Shown: one piece after another, positions 49,627-61,943 of the stretch | How positions within the stretch are numbered: position 1 is the first letter of the stretch | How the letters are laid out: every line of letters starts with the position of its first letter | Assembly (NCBI GenBank): GCA_043228905.1 | Contig: JBHGNT010000010.1 | Coordinates: 9,052,001-9,116,000, forward strand | Direction: 5' to 3' | Source of the DNA: Azolla caroliniana | Taxonomy: Eukaryota > Polypodiophyta | Length of the DNA stretch: 64,000 nucleotides | Translations under genes and position numbers: made by a program | Notes under the pieces: model-generated | Databases searched by the model: none | Told to the model about the DNA's origin: nothing | What the model saw: the letters and a program-made list of their open reading frames with translations, nothing else

Positions 49627-52600
49627 TCAGTGAACCGATGTCTGTTGTCCGAAACTGTCCTGCACTATGTCCGGCTTCAACCGGACCGATATGTTGTTAC
49701 GCCCATCTGTTGCCGAAGAGACCGGAACCGGTCTGCCGAAAGACACCTGGTCATTCCATCTGCGACATTGTTGGTTGTGGATATCTTCTCTAAACCGATT
49801 TTCCTGGAAATGACGCAGTCCCGAACGAAGTGATATCGAACTTCGATATGCTTGGAGGCGTTGTGATGAACCGGATTTTTCGATAAAGCAACAACACTCT
49901 GACTGTCGCTGTAGACAACTGGAGCCGAGTCGGAGTCGACTTGCCGAAACGTGTGCGCCAGCCGACCGAGCCATAAAGCTTCTTTCGCTGCGTCGGAGGC
50001 AGCAACATATTCTGCTTCGGTCGTTGAGGTGGTTGTGCACTCCTGAAGTTTCGACTTCCACGAGATTGCTCCATTGCCGAATTTAAAGCAATATCTGGTT
50101 GTTGACTTGCGATTGTCCACACAGCCGGCGAAGTCCGAGTCGGTGTAACCGGCTACGCCTGAAGTTGAGTTCGGACCGAAAAGGATGCCGTGGTCTTTTG
50201 TGCTAGCTAAATATCTGAACACATGCTTGACTGCGTTCCAGTGCGATCGGCCGGGATTGTGCATAAATCTGCTGATGACTCCTACGACGTGGGAAATATC
50301 AGGCCGTGTTGCGACCATCGTGTACATCAGAGAGCCTACTGCCGGTGCATACGGTACCGACTTCATGTCTTCCCCCTCCGGACCGGATGTCGGGCAGTCT
50401 CACTGAGAAAGCCGAAGATGAATGGGGAGCGGGGTTGAAGCAGACTTGGCCGATTGCATGTTGAAGCATTCCAAGACATGTCCGATGTAGTCGGTTTGAG
50501 ACAGAAAAAGCTGTCTTTTGGCGCGATTCCGACTAATTTGCATTCCGAGTATGTGTCTTGCCGGACCGAGGTCCTTCATGGCAAACTTCAATCGCAGTTT
50601 CTGAACGAGTTCAGTGAGCTCTCCGGTATGCCGACCGGAGAGTAGCATGTCGTCCACGTAGATGATGAGGGACGGGAGAACCGTCTTGAGCTGTTTTGGT
50701 GAAGAGGCAGTGGTCCTCATCGCTCTTGGAGAAGCCGACCGACTGGATGAAATCGTCGAACTTCTTGTACCACTGTCAGGGTGCCTGTTTTAGGCCGTAA
50801 AGACTCTTCCTGAGTCGGCAGACTAGATGTTCCTGACCGGTGGCCACAAAGCCTTTCGGCTGCTCCATGTAGATTTCCTCCTTTAGATCACCGTGGAGGA
50901 ATGCCGTTTTCACATCTAGCTGAATCAGCTCCAAATTGTCGGCAGCCACAACACCGAGCATGAAACGAAGGGTTGTCATTTTCACCACTGGTGAAAAGAT
51001 TTCGTCGAAGTCGACGCCATATTCCTGTCAAAATCCCTTCGCAACTAATCTGGCCTTGTACTTTGGGGTGGTCGAGTTAGACGTCTCCTTTAGTCTATAG
51101 ACCCACTTGCAAGGAAGAGCACGTCGACTCTTCGGTAAGTCGACCAGATCCCAAGTCTGGTTGGCGCGGATGGAGTGCATTTCCGACTCCATTTCCAGAT
51201 GCCAGGTGACTGAATCGGCAGCTGCCGATGCTTCTTCGTAGGACGTCGGTTCGCCGGTGTCGGTGAAGAAAATTCCGGGAGAGTACCTCTCTGGAGGTTG
51301 CGATAGTCTCTCGGTTCTTCGAGGTATGACTGGACTGGTCGCACCGGGTGTCGATGTCGGATGGTCAGAAGCCGAGCCATTCGGCTATGCCGAATCTGTG
51401 GATTCGGTGCGAGAGAAGTCGGTTACCCGGGAAACTGGTCTCGTGTTGTGTGCGGGGCCGTCATGAAGGGTGGGCACTTCGGAAAATATTACCCTTCGGA
51501 CTTCAATAGGCCTTTCGGCCGTTTTGTGCATAGTCGACTCGTTGAACACGACGTCCGAACTTCAGACGATTTGCCTGTGCTCGGGGTCCCAGAGTCGGTA
51601 TCCGATCTCATCGTCGGGTCCATACCCGAGGAAAACGCATTTCCTTGATCTCGGTTCGAGTTTTCAGCGGTCATCTTTCGGTATGAGGGCGTATGCCTCG
51701 CAACCGAAAATCCTCAGCTTATCATAATTCGGCTTTCTCCCGGTCCATATTTCCTGAGGTATCCTAAGTCCTAGAGGTCTACTTGGCGACATATTGATTA
51801 TGTGTATTGCCGTGAGTAGAGCCTCTACCCAGAAGCCATCCGACAGTCCGGAGTGTTGGAGCATGGATACAACGCGTTCTTGAATTGTCCGATTCATGCG
51901 TTCTGTGATTCCATTTTTCTCCGGACTATATGGTGCCGTATATTCACGTCTAATGCCGCGTTCTCGGCAAAATTTGACGAATTCATCAGATTTGAACTCA
52001 CCTCCATTGTCGGTTCGGAGACAATTCAGTTTCTGACCGGTCTGGTTTTCGACCATTGCGAGCCAATCTGAGAAGATCGAGAACACCCGATCTTTGGTTC
52101 TGATGGGGTAAGCCCACACCTTCCGAGTCGAGTTGTCAATGAAACTGACGAAGTACGAGGCACCACCGAGTGACTGATGTGGCATCGGGCCACAGACGTC
52201 CGAGTGGACCAAATCGAGCGGGCTCGACTCTCTTGGTGTTGATGTCGGGTGTGATGCGGCTACCTGTTTGCCGTACTGGCAATGCTCGCAAAACTGATGG
52301 TTCGAGAAGGAGAGTTTCGGGATGTATCCGGCTCTGGATAGGTGCGTGATGCCGGCCTTGCTGAGGTGTCCAAGTCATCCATGCCATAAGGATGACACAG
52401 GGATATCTACCAGAAATAAGTCACCCTCTCTGAGTGTGACATACAAAGGGTACAATGAGTGTACCTTTGGTCCTCTAGCAAGCAGGAGGTTCCCTCTGTG
52501 GAGTGTCCACCCTCCTGATGAGAAACCAGCACGGATGCCAGCTTCATCAAGTTGTCCGACGGAGATCAGGGGTCGTGAGAGCTCAGGAACGTGTCGGACG

Positions 52601-53545
52601 TTGTGTAGTATGAGTGTAGAACCACCCGGAAGGTTGAGCTCTACGGTGCCGATTCCGATGATAGCACAGTGCCGGTCCAAATATTGCCGAAACTGTGATC
52701 GGTGAGGTGTCACGTGATACGACGCGCCCAAGTCCAGAAGCCATGTGCTTGATTCCTCAGTCGTAAGCAGAACTTTTGATTCGACTGGATTCTCTATGGA
52801 CAATATGTTCGGGTCGGTCGTCAATATCTCGGCTGAAGAGCCGATGTAGTTGACTTCCTCATGCCGGTTACTCCTCTGATCAGCTCTCTAAGCTTTGTCT
52901 GTCCTTGACTTGAGTACCCGACAGTCGGCCTTGATGTGTCCCGGTTTCTTGCAGTAGTTGCAAATTCGGGTTTCTCGGGACTTGCTGCGGCTTCGCTGAT
53001 TTGTCGGTGGTCGGGAAGAGCTTCTTCCCCGGTTGTTCGATCGGTCGGTCGAACCTTGTACTACATAGGCTTCTTCTGCCGAGTCTTTGGTGAAAGACTT
53101 TCTCCGAGCTGCTTCAGTCAGGATTGCACTTGTGACTTCGGAGTACTTGATGGCAGTCGTAGAAGCGTTGCACACAGTTGTAACGAAGGTTTCCCAAGAG
53201 GAGGGGAGACTGCTCATGAGTATCATTGCTCTGAGTTCATCCTCGATTGTCGTCCCCTGTGACGAGATTTGGGAGCTCAAACTTTCGTACTCATTAAGGT
53301 GTGCCTGAACCGAATCAGAGTCTTTCATCCGCAAGTTGTAGAGGCGCCGGATCAAATACATCTTCGTTGAGGCGACCTTCTTTTCGTAGGTTTCCGACAG
53401 CTTCTTCCAAAGTTCGAAGGCTGTTGTGCACGATTGCACTGCGAAGTACACTGACTCCGACAGGTGCATCTGAATTGTGGCGCGGACGATTCTGTCCAGC
53501 TTCTGCCACTCATTTGCCTTGTATATTTCTGGAGCAGTTTCATTC
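49627..53545 (-). pseudogene. Copia D gag-pol, broken
   Basis: Pieces in order on the minus strand: Gag (53469-52888, with CNYCKKPGHIKADC), protease (LDLGASYHVT in place of LDSGASFHVT, about 52735-52705), integrase (52212-51664, FVSFIDNSTRKVWAY, LRTDNGGEFKSD, EKNGITERMNRT), RT (51090-50400, IIYVDDMLLSG kept) and RNase H (50366-49677). Stops or frameshifts lie between the pieces. Compared with TE5, about 130-140 bp including the gag start codon are missing near 53545. It cannot make its own proteins. Confidence 0.9.
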
Positions 53546-54220
53546 GGAGTTGACTACGAACCTTGTTGGAGTCCAGCCGGTCGGCTCACCCGATATCGTT
53601 CTAGTCGGATTTGAACCCAAGTCGGTTCGGCTTCGGATATATGTATTGTTGAACTTGCTCGAATTGACTCCGGTAACTTGAGGGACAGAACCGACTGGTC
53701 TTCCCGAATGTTGCCGAGTCGGAGTGAGCCCGGTTCGCTTCCGAATATATATGCCAAATACCGATTATTGAAACCGATTGTCTGGACCGATTCTGCTTCG
53801 GGTGACTGCAACGACGAGAGAGACGGATCCAATTGATCCTCCCGAATGTCGATCAGCCGGATGAAGCAGGAATTGGGGTTGTTGTCTTGAGACCGATCTG
53901 CACCGAGTGGTTACAACGGGCGGCGAGCAACGCTCGATGACCTGTTCGGATGCCGTTTAACTGAGTGGAGCACGATCGTGTCAATGTTGCACAAGGGGAT
54001 TTCACCTCGAGCGGTTACGATCACAAGGAACAGAGTACAACCGGCTGGCTTACTCCAAGTGAAGATGATCTAACGCGATGAGATGCAAGCCTCGTTTTTC
54101 TTCTTCTTCTCTCTTCTCTATTTCTTCAAATACAAAACAGAAAAAAACATAATGTTGTGATCCAAAGATTCGAATGGCGGCCGGCAGCGGGATGAAGGAC
54201 ATCCAAGCTCTGATACCAAA

Positions 54221-54541
54221 TGTAGGGATTGAACAAAGCCGTCAGTGTGGAAGAGATCACACAGTATGAATCTGTGATGAAGAAATACCTGCATTTGAGA
54301 GAGGCAAGAACAAATTACGTACAGGGAGAGAGAGAGAGAGAGGCACACAACATATATCTATATTCATAAAAGGGCAACAGTTACAAAAATGAACAACCAA
54401 CCTTTACAAAAGGTTACAAAGTCACTTTATATAGTGACTCACTTAGGGCAACTGCCCTTTATGTTATTTACAGAAATAGCCCGAACTTGGGCTCTCTAAG
54501 AGGATAGTGTGAATACGTCCATTATACATTTGTATTCGACA
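54221..54541 (-). repeat. 5' LTR of Copia D
   Basis: 321 bp, partner of 49162-49482. Confidence 0.93.
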
Positions 54542-54546
54542 CGGAG

Positions 54547-57500
54547 CCTTGGGCCCGGACGAGGAGATTAGCGACGCTGTGGAGGCGGTCTCATTCGATG
54601 ACACCCTTGGGGAGATTGAGAGGGTAGTCGAAAGGGGTCTAAGTGAAGACCGGGCCATACTGGTTAATTCAGTCGAGATGTGCAAAGTCATCGCGAACTT
54701 CGAGAGGGAAATCGGGGCGCATCGGACCGCCCACGTGGACACAAAGTACAAGACTATGGACTGGAAGGTGAAACCAATCGCGGCTCCCTTGTCGGAGGGC
54801 AGCTGGGAACGAATAAAGGGGGTTGCTACTGACCCAAGCTTGCGAGATCTGGCTGGCATAGGACACTGGTTCACCGACAAGACGCTACGAGAGCTGAAGA
54901 TCGGTGGGGGTGGCTTCCTACTGCCGGTGGAAGAGGATCAGTTCAGGGGGATGCTCGAGAAGCACGGGAAAGCCTTCGCATTCTCATCGAGAGAGATCAG
55001 GCACATCGACCCGACCACTGTCGAACCGATGGTAATCTTCACTGTACCGCATGTGTATTGGAGTCTCAAGCCGATTTAGGTACCAAGAGCTCACCTCCCG
55101 AAGTTGACGGAGCTTCTTAAGCAGAAATTGGAGTTGGGCATCCTCGAGCCGTCGAGTGCCCCTTACTCAAATTGGTGGTTTACAGTACCAAAGAAGAACG
55201 GCTCACTGCGCTTCATTCAAGACTTGCAGCCGGTCAATAAAGTGACCATTCGCAATACGAGAGTCGGGCCGTAAATCGACGAATTCATGGAGGCCTTTGT
55301 CGGAAGGTCCATATACTCGGTCGAAGACTTATACTCGGGGTACGACCAATTCCAACTACCCTTCGAAAGCAAGGACATCACGACGATGCGAACTCCTCTT
55401 TGCCTAGTTCGGATGTGTACCCTACCGCAAGGAGGGACCAGTTCGGTGGCGCACATGGTGAATGGGATGAACAAAGTATTGAGGGACTGCATCCTGGACA
55501 TCACCAAGCCATTCCTGGACGACATTCCTATCAAGGGGTGTCCGAAGGACACAAAGGACGAGTCGATCAGAGAAAACGAATGCAGAAGGTTTGTCACAGA
55601 CCACATCTCCGACTGTGAGAAGATACTGCAGAGTCTTGAGGGTGCTTGGCTTACCTTCTCCGAGGAGAAGTCGGCTTTCGGGCAACCGGAGATCTTAGTG
55701 GTCGGCCACCTATGCGAACCATATGGCCGAAAACCGTCCCCAACGAAGGTAGAGGCCATCTCGGCCATGAAAGAAGAGTGCGGATCCATCATAGAGGTCC
55801 GGTGGTTTTTGGGAGCATGCGCCTTCTACCATATCTGGATTCCACACTATGTGTGTGCCTTCTACCATATCTGGATTCCGCACTATGCGTGCGCCTTCTA
55901 CCATATCTGGATTTTGCACTATGCGCATATCGCCGAGCCACTCTACGGCTTGCTAAAGAAAGGCATGAAATATGAATGGGGCGAAGAACACATGGAGGCG
56001 GTCCAGAGACTAAAGGAAATGTTGACAACTGCATCGGCTCTACGGAAAGTTGTATACAAACCGGACACTCCAGTTTACATCACAGTGGACACCAGCCCGA
56101 CCGGAATCGGATGGGTCGTAAATAAGGAAGATGAGAACGACGCGCGTTTTCTCATCCGGTTCAGTGCGAAGGTGTTGAGCGAGTGGTAGCGAGGATACGC
56201 CCAAGTCAAATGCGAACTATGGGGTATCGTTTTGGCGGTTAAGGTCAACAAGGACTACTTAATCGAGACAGAAGTGATTATAGAGACAGACTGCCTACCG
56301 ATTGTCGGTATGGTTTCCAGATGCGCAACCCCAGATTTGGCGATGCTTAGATGGATTGCATACATCAAATCCCTGAACCCGGAAATACGACATATTTCTG
56401 GAAAGGACAATGCCATGGCCGACATGCTTTCAAGAGCGAGGTTCGAGAACGAGGATAGCATGGTGTCGGAAAACAAATAAGTGGGTGTGGACTTCTTCAA
56501 ACCGGCCCGGATGAAGGTAAACAGGCGAAGCACTTCGCCCCTGAACGAGTTCGACGTGAACGACTACGATGGGGAGTGGCTTCTAATCGGAAGATTCCTA
56601 AGCGCGATGACATCGGACGTGTCATGGACAAAGGAAGAAGCGAATCGACTCCGAAAGAAGGTGTATAAATTCTTCCTACGAAGCGTGAAAATCTGGTGAC
56701 ATCCAAAGAAGTGGAACAACGCGCCACTCTGGGTAGTGATGCAAATTGAAGACCAAACAACGTTGATGATGGAGTTCCACGAGAGCCCTTGGTCCGGACA
56801 TCGGGGTACATGGGCCACGTTTGAGAAGCTAAAGGAGAAGTACTGGTGGTTGGGAATGTAGAAGGACGCGCACCACTTTGTGTCGATGTGCGAAAGCTGC
56901 CAGATGCACTCGGTGGTTCGACACCGCGACGAGCTGCACCTGACCTACCCGCCAACCATACACTTCAAGTGGATGGTCGACTTGGTGACGATGTTGATGG
57001 GAGTAGGATAGATGCAATACCTGGTGCTAGTGACGGAAGATCTGACGAACCAGGTGGAAGGTCCGGCATTGACGAACAAGACCACTGCGGCCGTATGCAA
57101 GTTTCTAATCGAAGATGTCATCTACTGATACGGGTGTGTGGGGAAAATTGTGGCCGACCGCGGAGAGCTGGATGCGGAGGAGGCCGAGGAGCTATTTGAC
57201 TGGCTAGAGGTCAAGGTGTCCCTTACAACGACATACAACCCGGAGGCAAATGGGAAGGTTGAGCGGGGTAATGGGCCGATCGTAAAGGCCATAGTATGCG
57301 CATGTGAAGGGCGAGTCGGCAACTGGCCAAGGCTCCTACCTTATGCGCTGTGGGCGAACCGAACTACGCACAGTTCGGTGACCGGATGCATGCATGTAGA
57401 GCTCATGTTCGGGTAGAAACCCATCATGCCGGTGGAGCGAACAATTACCTCCTGGATGGCAGTCGACTGGGCCGACGAAATGATTCGGGAGGAGTTGCTA

Positions 57501-57890
57501 TCGGCTTGCATCCGACAACTTGAGCGGAGGCTGGAAGACGTGGAGCGGGCAACAACGAGAACGGAAGAAGCGCGGACCAGGAGCAAAGCTCGGTTCGACA
57601 AGATGCATCGACTTTGACCGAGGAAGATCGAGGAAGGCGATTGGGTGCTGGTATATGATAGCGGTCTCAACAACCGACACCGGTCCACGTGTAAGTTCGC
57701 AAAGCGGTGGTTCGGGCCATACGTAGTGTCCAGCGCAAATGACAACGCGACATACCACCTCACGGAGCTCGACGGGACTAGAATAGCGACACCGGTAGCA
57801 GGGAAGCGAATAAAGGCCTTCAAAAAGAGGCACGAAGCAGAACCAGACCCGATGTTGGGAACTGAAGGCGACGTTTTGGATGAGGAGTAA
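54547..57890 (+). pseudogene. Gypsy E pol, main part, broken
   Basis: Close to TE7 pol: RT (LKPI-stop at 55077-55079; PYSNWWFTVPKKNGSLRF; DLYSGYDQFQL; PFLDDIPIKGCP), RNase H (YITVDTSPTGIGWVVN; IETDCLPIVGMVS; ISGKDNAMADMLSRAR), integrase zinc finger (CESCQMH) and core (WMVDLVTM, VADRGELDAEEAEEL, NPEANGKVERGNG), and a C-terminal GPYVVSSANDNATYHLTEL. Stops occur at about 55273, 56187, 56478, 56697, 56860 and 57414. A 36-bp in-frame triplication lies at about 55817-55926 (see findings). Confidence 0.9.
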
Positions 57891-58199
57891 AAGATAGCCC
57901 GGAAATCATCCGTGACTAAACTCACTACTTGGCAATACCGGAGGATGTGTGGTTTGGTGGGGGTGGATGTCGTGATGATTTCAGGCCATAAGGGGAAACA
58001 TAGCCAAATACGTGTGAACGCGGGTGTGCACAAGTGCACCCCCTTTTGTACTAACATGTGTAAATACTAAGTAATGATAGGGTTTTGGTGATTACTAGGA
58101 AGTTAGACTTTAATAGGTGCTTTAATATCACGCAAGTGGAGGAGAATAAAGGGGGGTTAATGGGAATTAGAATTAGAATTAGAATTTTTATCGTCCATA

Positions 58200-59610
58200 A
58201 AGAGGCCAATTTTGACCTATGGGACTAGAGTATACATGTGTTCTTGATATATGTCTCCTTCCTAAGAAGGGGTATTCATATGTTGAAGCACAAAGTCTCT
58301 ATGTGTTAATAAAGCATACACATATGAGCTCAACCTTCTAGGTGGTGTCTTAAGTATGGATCTTAAGTTATCACTCCCTCTTAGTATGTCAACATATCTT
58401 GAACGAATTGCACTATATGTCGAGCATGTGAAGAGCAAGTGACATTCATCCTCTACCATGCCTTCATTGCATACTTTACATGTCTTCAAATTCGTTACAT
58501 TTTGATACCATGATGCAACTTCAATACCTAACTTGTGAGATTGAGTGCGAAGTAGTGTAAGGGCTCTACGAGCATTGCTACTCATATTGGTAATGAGATA
58601 AGGTTGGATACGATCAATAGACATTCTTGCTTTATATTGAGACCAACATTCAGGGTTGACATTTGCAATGTAGTATTCTAGCTTTGTCCTCTTAGTATCC
58701 TCCCACTTCATCCTTAATGATTCCACCAACCTTTCCTCAATCATTACATATTGCATAACATTGCCTGAAAGCTCTAAAAGATCATCCACACCCCATCTTC
58801 TAAACCATTTCTTTATGTCAACAACCCAACCAGATGAGAGAATCTTACTTTTATGATTCTTTTGTAGCTTACATCCAACATTCCAAGAAAGATGTGGTAA
58901 TCGATGATTCGGCATATTCTTGTCTTTTGTAATGTATTTATATACTCTTTGGAGTGCCAATAGTTCTATGGGTTGGACACCCGTTTCCAAGACCATAACC
59001 TGGTAAGAGGTAGTGCATTTAACTCTTAATTGCCTCCTTAAAAACATCTTTTGAATTTTCTCAATCTCGTTCCATACATTAAGAGAGATGGTGTCACCCC
59101 ATACTTCTACTCCATAAAGCAATACTTGAGTTACCACGACATTGAACAACATTAATTTTACTTCCCATCCACAAGTATCACTTTGGTTGCATTGGTTCTC
59201 CAAAAGGTAATATGATTTCCAACCGGCTTGGAGTCTAGAATCAAAGCATGCACTCCATTTATTTGTGGTGGGTACATCAATACCACGATATTTAAAGCTT
59301 TGAACAAATTGTATATGTTCACCTTTATACGTGAGCATAGGGTAATGATGAGGTTGGATGGTTTGCACTACCATCATTTTTGTTTTCTCCACATTCACTA
59401 CTAGTCCACTACTATGGCAAAATTCTTCTAATACCCCAAGTAAATGTTGCATACTATCAACATCATATGAGAAGAGTACCACATCATCTGCATATAGAAG
59501 CAATAAGATAACATGTTGCATCAAATTGGGGCCATTCAATCCTTCTTCTCTTCCAACCTTATTCACCACTTCTTCTAATTTATCAAAAAATCAAGAAGAG
59601 AATCTAGAGG
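58200..59610 (-). mobile_element. 5'-truncated LINE inside Gypsy E LTR
   Basis: A 5'-truncated non-LTR element inserted in minus orientation. Its 3' end faces low coordinates, where a short GAATTA microrepeat (about 58158-58182) may be its tail. Tails of short tandem repeats rather than poly(A) fit RTE-type LINEs, but this is tentative. Target duplications were not resolved. Confidence 0.65.
58262..59569 (-). pseudogene. LINE reverse transcriptase C-terminal half
   Basis: 435 codons open on the minus strand, starting close to the catalytic box LLLLYADDVVLFSYD. They continue through the SGLVVNVEKTKMM and YGVEVWGD regions to a zinc-knuckle-like CKVCNEGMVEDECHLLFTCSTY near the C-terminus, as in plant LINE ORF2. 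The endonuclease and first RT motifs are absent (5' truncation), so it cannot move by itself. The long uninterrupted frame suggests a fairly recent insertion. Confidence 0.82.
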
Positions 59611-60168
59611 GACAATGAAAGGTCATTAAACCCTAATGTAACGGTCGTCCCTTACGCTATAAATGGGGTGGCCCCAAATTGTTTTAGGATTGATGTTTTT
59701 AAGGGGGGGGGAAAGAAAACTCTGTCGTTGAGGGTACTGAAGCTCTCTCTTGATCTCTCGATCTCTCTGATTACGACCCACGACTGAACTTCGGAAGGTG
59801 CATCCTCTGCTCGCGTCAGACGCCCGCGTGCTCCCGACCAAAGGGTCATCACTTTGCGTGTGTTTATTGTAGAGCTCGAAGCTCTGGTCCTGGCTCAGAC
59901 CGGTTGTACTCTCCACGCATCACGCGCATGTTCTAACTAATACTGTTATTCTATTATGTTGTCTTGTGTTGCAATTCCATCATATCGCGTTGTAACGGTG
60001 ACCTACGACCGCCTCCCTCTTGTCCCTCTTTATTCTGTCTATGGTCTGTGTGTACGCAACGCGAGGGATATTCCTCCTCTTTGCTCGATTCCTTGGCTCA
60101 AGACCCCCGTGGTCCTGCCCCATTTCTACGCATCTGCGTAGAATTCTACGAAAACGCTGATGGTGACA

Positions 60169-61943
60169 CAAGGAGGAAACAACCCAAGGTGGGACTACTA
60201 GCCCTCATGTTGGTTGTTTCCTACTCATCTCCCACCCTCCCTTTGTTGTAGGCCACATGATCCGGCTCTTAGTAGCCGATGATGAAGGGCACTAGTTTAT
60301 AGCTATAGGTACCTACTTACATTAAGTAGTTAGTTTGAAAGGATGTGCGTAGTCTCATATTCTTGAACTCGATCGGAGGGTGATTCCTCGATTTATGTAT
60401 AAGCCACCTTGTATAGTATTTCTGTAATAATCTCTCCTAACTAATGGGGAAGTAACTTCTTTTCGGAAAGAAAAAAAAAAAGATTGCTTGTGAAGAGTTG
60501 AATTAAGAGTAGATCATGCATTATATACAATAATGAGCCATTTGAAACCATGGAAATCTTTAAATACCTTATCTCTTGTAAATTTCCTTCGAATCATAAA
60601 TGGAATGAATATGTTACATGTTGCGTAGAGGTGGGAAAGAGATTTTATTATGCATTTCAGAACACATGCAATGGTGGAGAAATTAAATGTTTGGTTTTTA
60701 AGAATTACCTTTTTGAAACTTTGGTGACAATGGTGCTTCCCCGTAAGGTGGAGGCATAGGATAATAACATCCTCAAATTCGTTAACAGAAGTTGAGTATA
60801 TGCTTAAGGTTCAAAAATGTTCCTCACATGGTCTTCCTAGGCTCGCATAAAAAGCAAGAAAAAAGATTCAAAAGAAATATAAGAGTGAAATTTTAGGTTC
60901 CAATTAGATACAAAATATAAACAAATGGTTTGGACGATGGGTTGCAACACACTTGCTTCATTATGCACCAATAGATTCCTTTATGAACAAGGCCCTTTTG
61001 TAATGCCAATGTAATGTATCATGATATGAGGAAGATGCGGAAACTCACACCACCATAAATTATATTGCATGTGTTGCATCAATTGCAAATCCCTTTTTCT
61101 TCACTAAACGAGGAAGATGCGCCCACTAATAAATGATACGATTCATCCCAATATCCACCATCCAACCCATCAGTTCACTCACTTTACATGAGACAATGTG
61201 TTGGGACAGAAATGATGAGACTTTCAACCATGCACAATATCCCCTTAACAAGTTCAAGAGTCTTGAGCATCAAGCTTTGATACAATGCTCTTAATCACAT
61301 TTCACTATGATTTCCAAACATCTTCGACCAAACCCAATCCTTGCATGGATTTCTCTCACAATCAAAGTGTGCAATCTCAAATGCAACATTCATAAGGTCT
61401 TTATCATCAAGAATTGCTATTGACTTTCGCGTGTTTTAAGTAAAAACGTTATACTTTTGGTCTATTGGGTCTCATTTGACCTCCAAAGACGATAATAAAA
61501 TCTCTCCTTTCCCCCCCTTTTGTATCAATATATGGTCCCATAAATTGCCTCTATCTCTCTGTCAAGAATTGCAACAGTAAAACACACAAAAGGAATTCAA
61601 TTATCAATATGCAGTCAATAGTTAAATTCCATACACGAGAAATGTGAATCTTCTCAATAAATTCCTTCAAATGGCTTAAACGAATCAATGTACAAAGCAC
61701 AAGAAAAATGTGCTTGCTACAAGATCAAGAGCTTACAGAAAACAGCTGCCTGATCTTGCATTTTATAAAAAAACAACTGCTGTTTATAATCCACAGCTAT
61801 TATAAACCATCATACAATATCGAAGTACAATATTGATGTGATCCTTACCATTTCATAACTTGAACAAGCAAACATACTAACATCAGTAGAAAATAATGTC
61901 AGATAGGTGCTCAAACATTCTGGCGTTCTCCTCTTTAACATTC
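60169..61943. other. No gene seen between Gypsy E and the DUF604 gene
   Basis: An inverted repeat (AGGAAACAACC / GGTTGTTTCCT) lies at about 60173-60223. A 69-codon frame at 60550-60759 has no recognisable motif. The rest is AT-rich. The 3' UTR of the DUF604-family gene presumably lies just left of 61944. Confidence 0.5.

Larger units (their letters stand above)
49162..54541 (-). mobile_element. Copia D: degraded relative of TE5
   Basis: Two 321-bp LTRs (49162-49482 and 54221-54541) with target duplication CGGAG (49157-49161 and 54542-54546). On the minus strand the primer site TGGTATCAGAGC is at 54218-54207 and a CAGGGGAG polypurine tract at 49491-49483. The protein pieces are close to TE5 throughout. 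Inserted in the pol gene of Gypsy E. Confidence 0.95.
47385..60168 (+). mobile_element. Gypsy E: 5'-truncated, degraded relative of TE7
   Basis: Begins inside gag (LLETNEGFT, matching LLETEDGLT of TE7) and continues through gag-protease, pol and a 3' LTR from 57968. Copia D (49162-54541) and a LINE (about 58200-59610) are inserted. It carries many stops and frameshifts. The 5' LTR and first part of gag are missing; the sequence is joined directly to Copia I. Confidence 0.88.
57968..60168 (+). repeat. 3' LTR of Gypsy E, split by a LINE
   Basis: A polypurine TTTGGTGGGGGTGGA is followed by TGTCGTGATG, matching the TE7 LTR start. The second part (after about 59615) contains TATA-like GCTATAAATGG and, near its end, CTCAAGACCCCCGTGGTCC and TTCTACGCA blocks shared with TE7. 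It ends GGTGACA at about 60168. The boundaries away from the start are approximate because there is no partner LTR. Confidence 0.65.

Noticed and set aside
60550-60759. 69-codon ORF as a possible small gene
   Set aside because: No homology pattern recognised, and it lies in AT-rich intergenic DNA without supporting signals.
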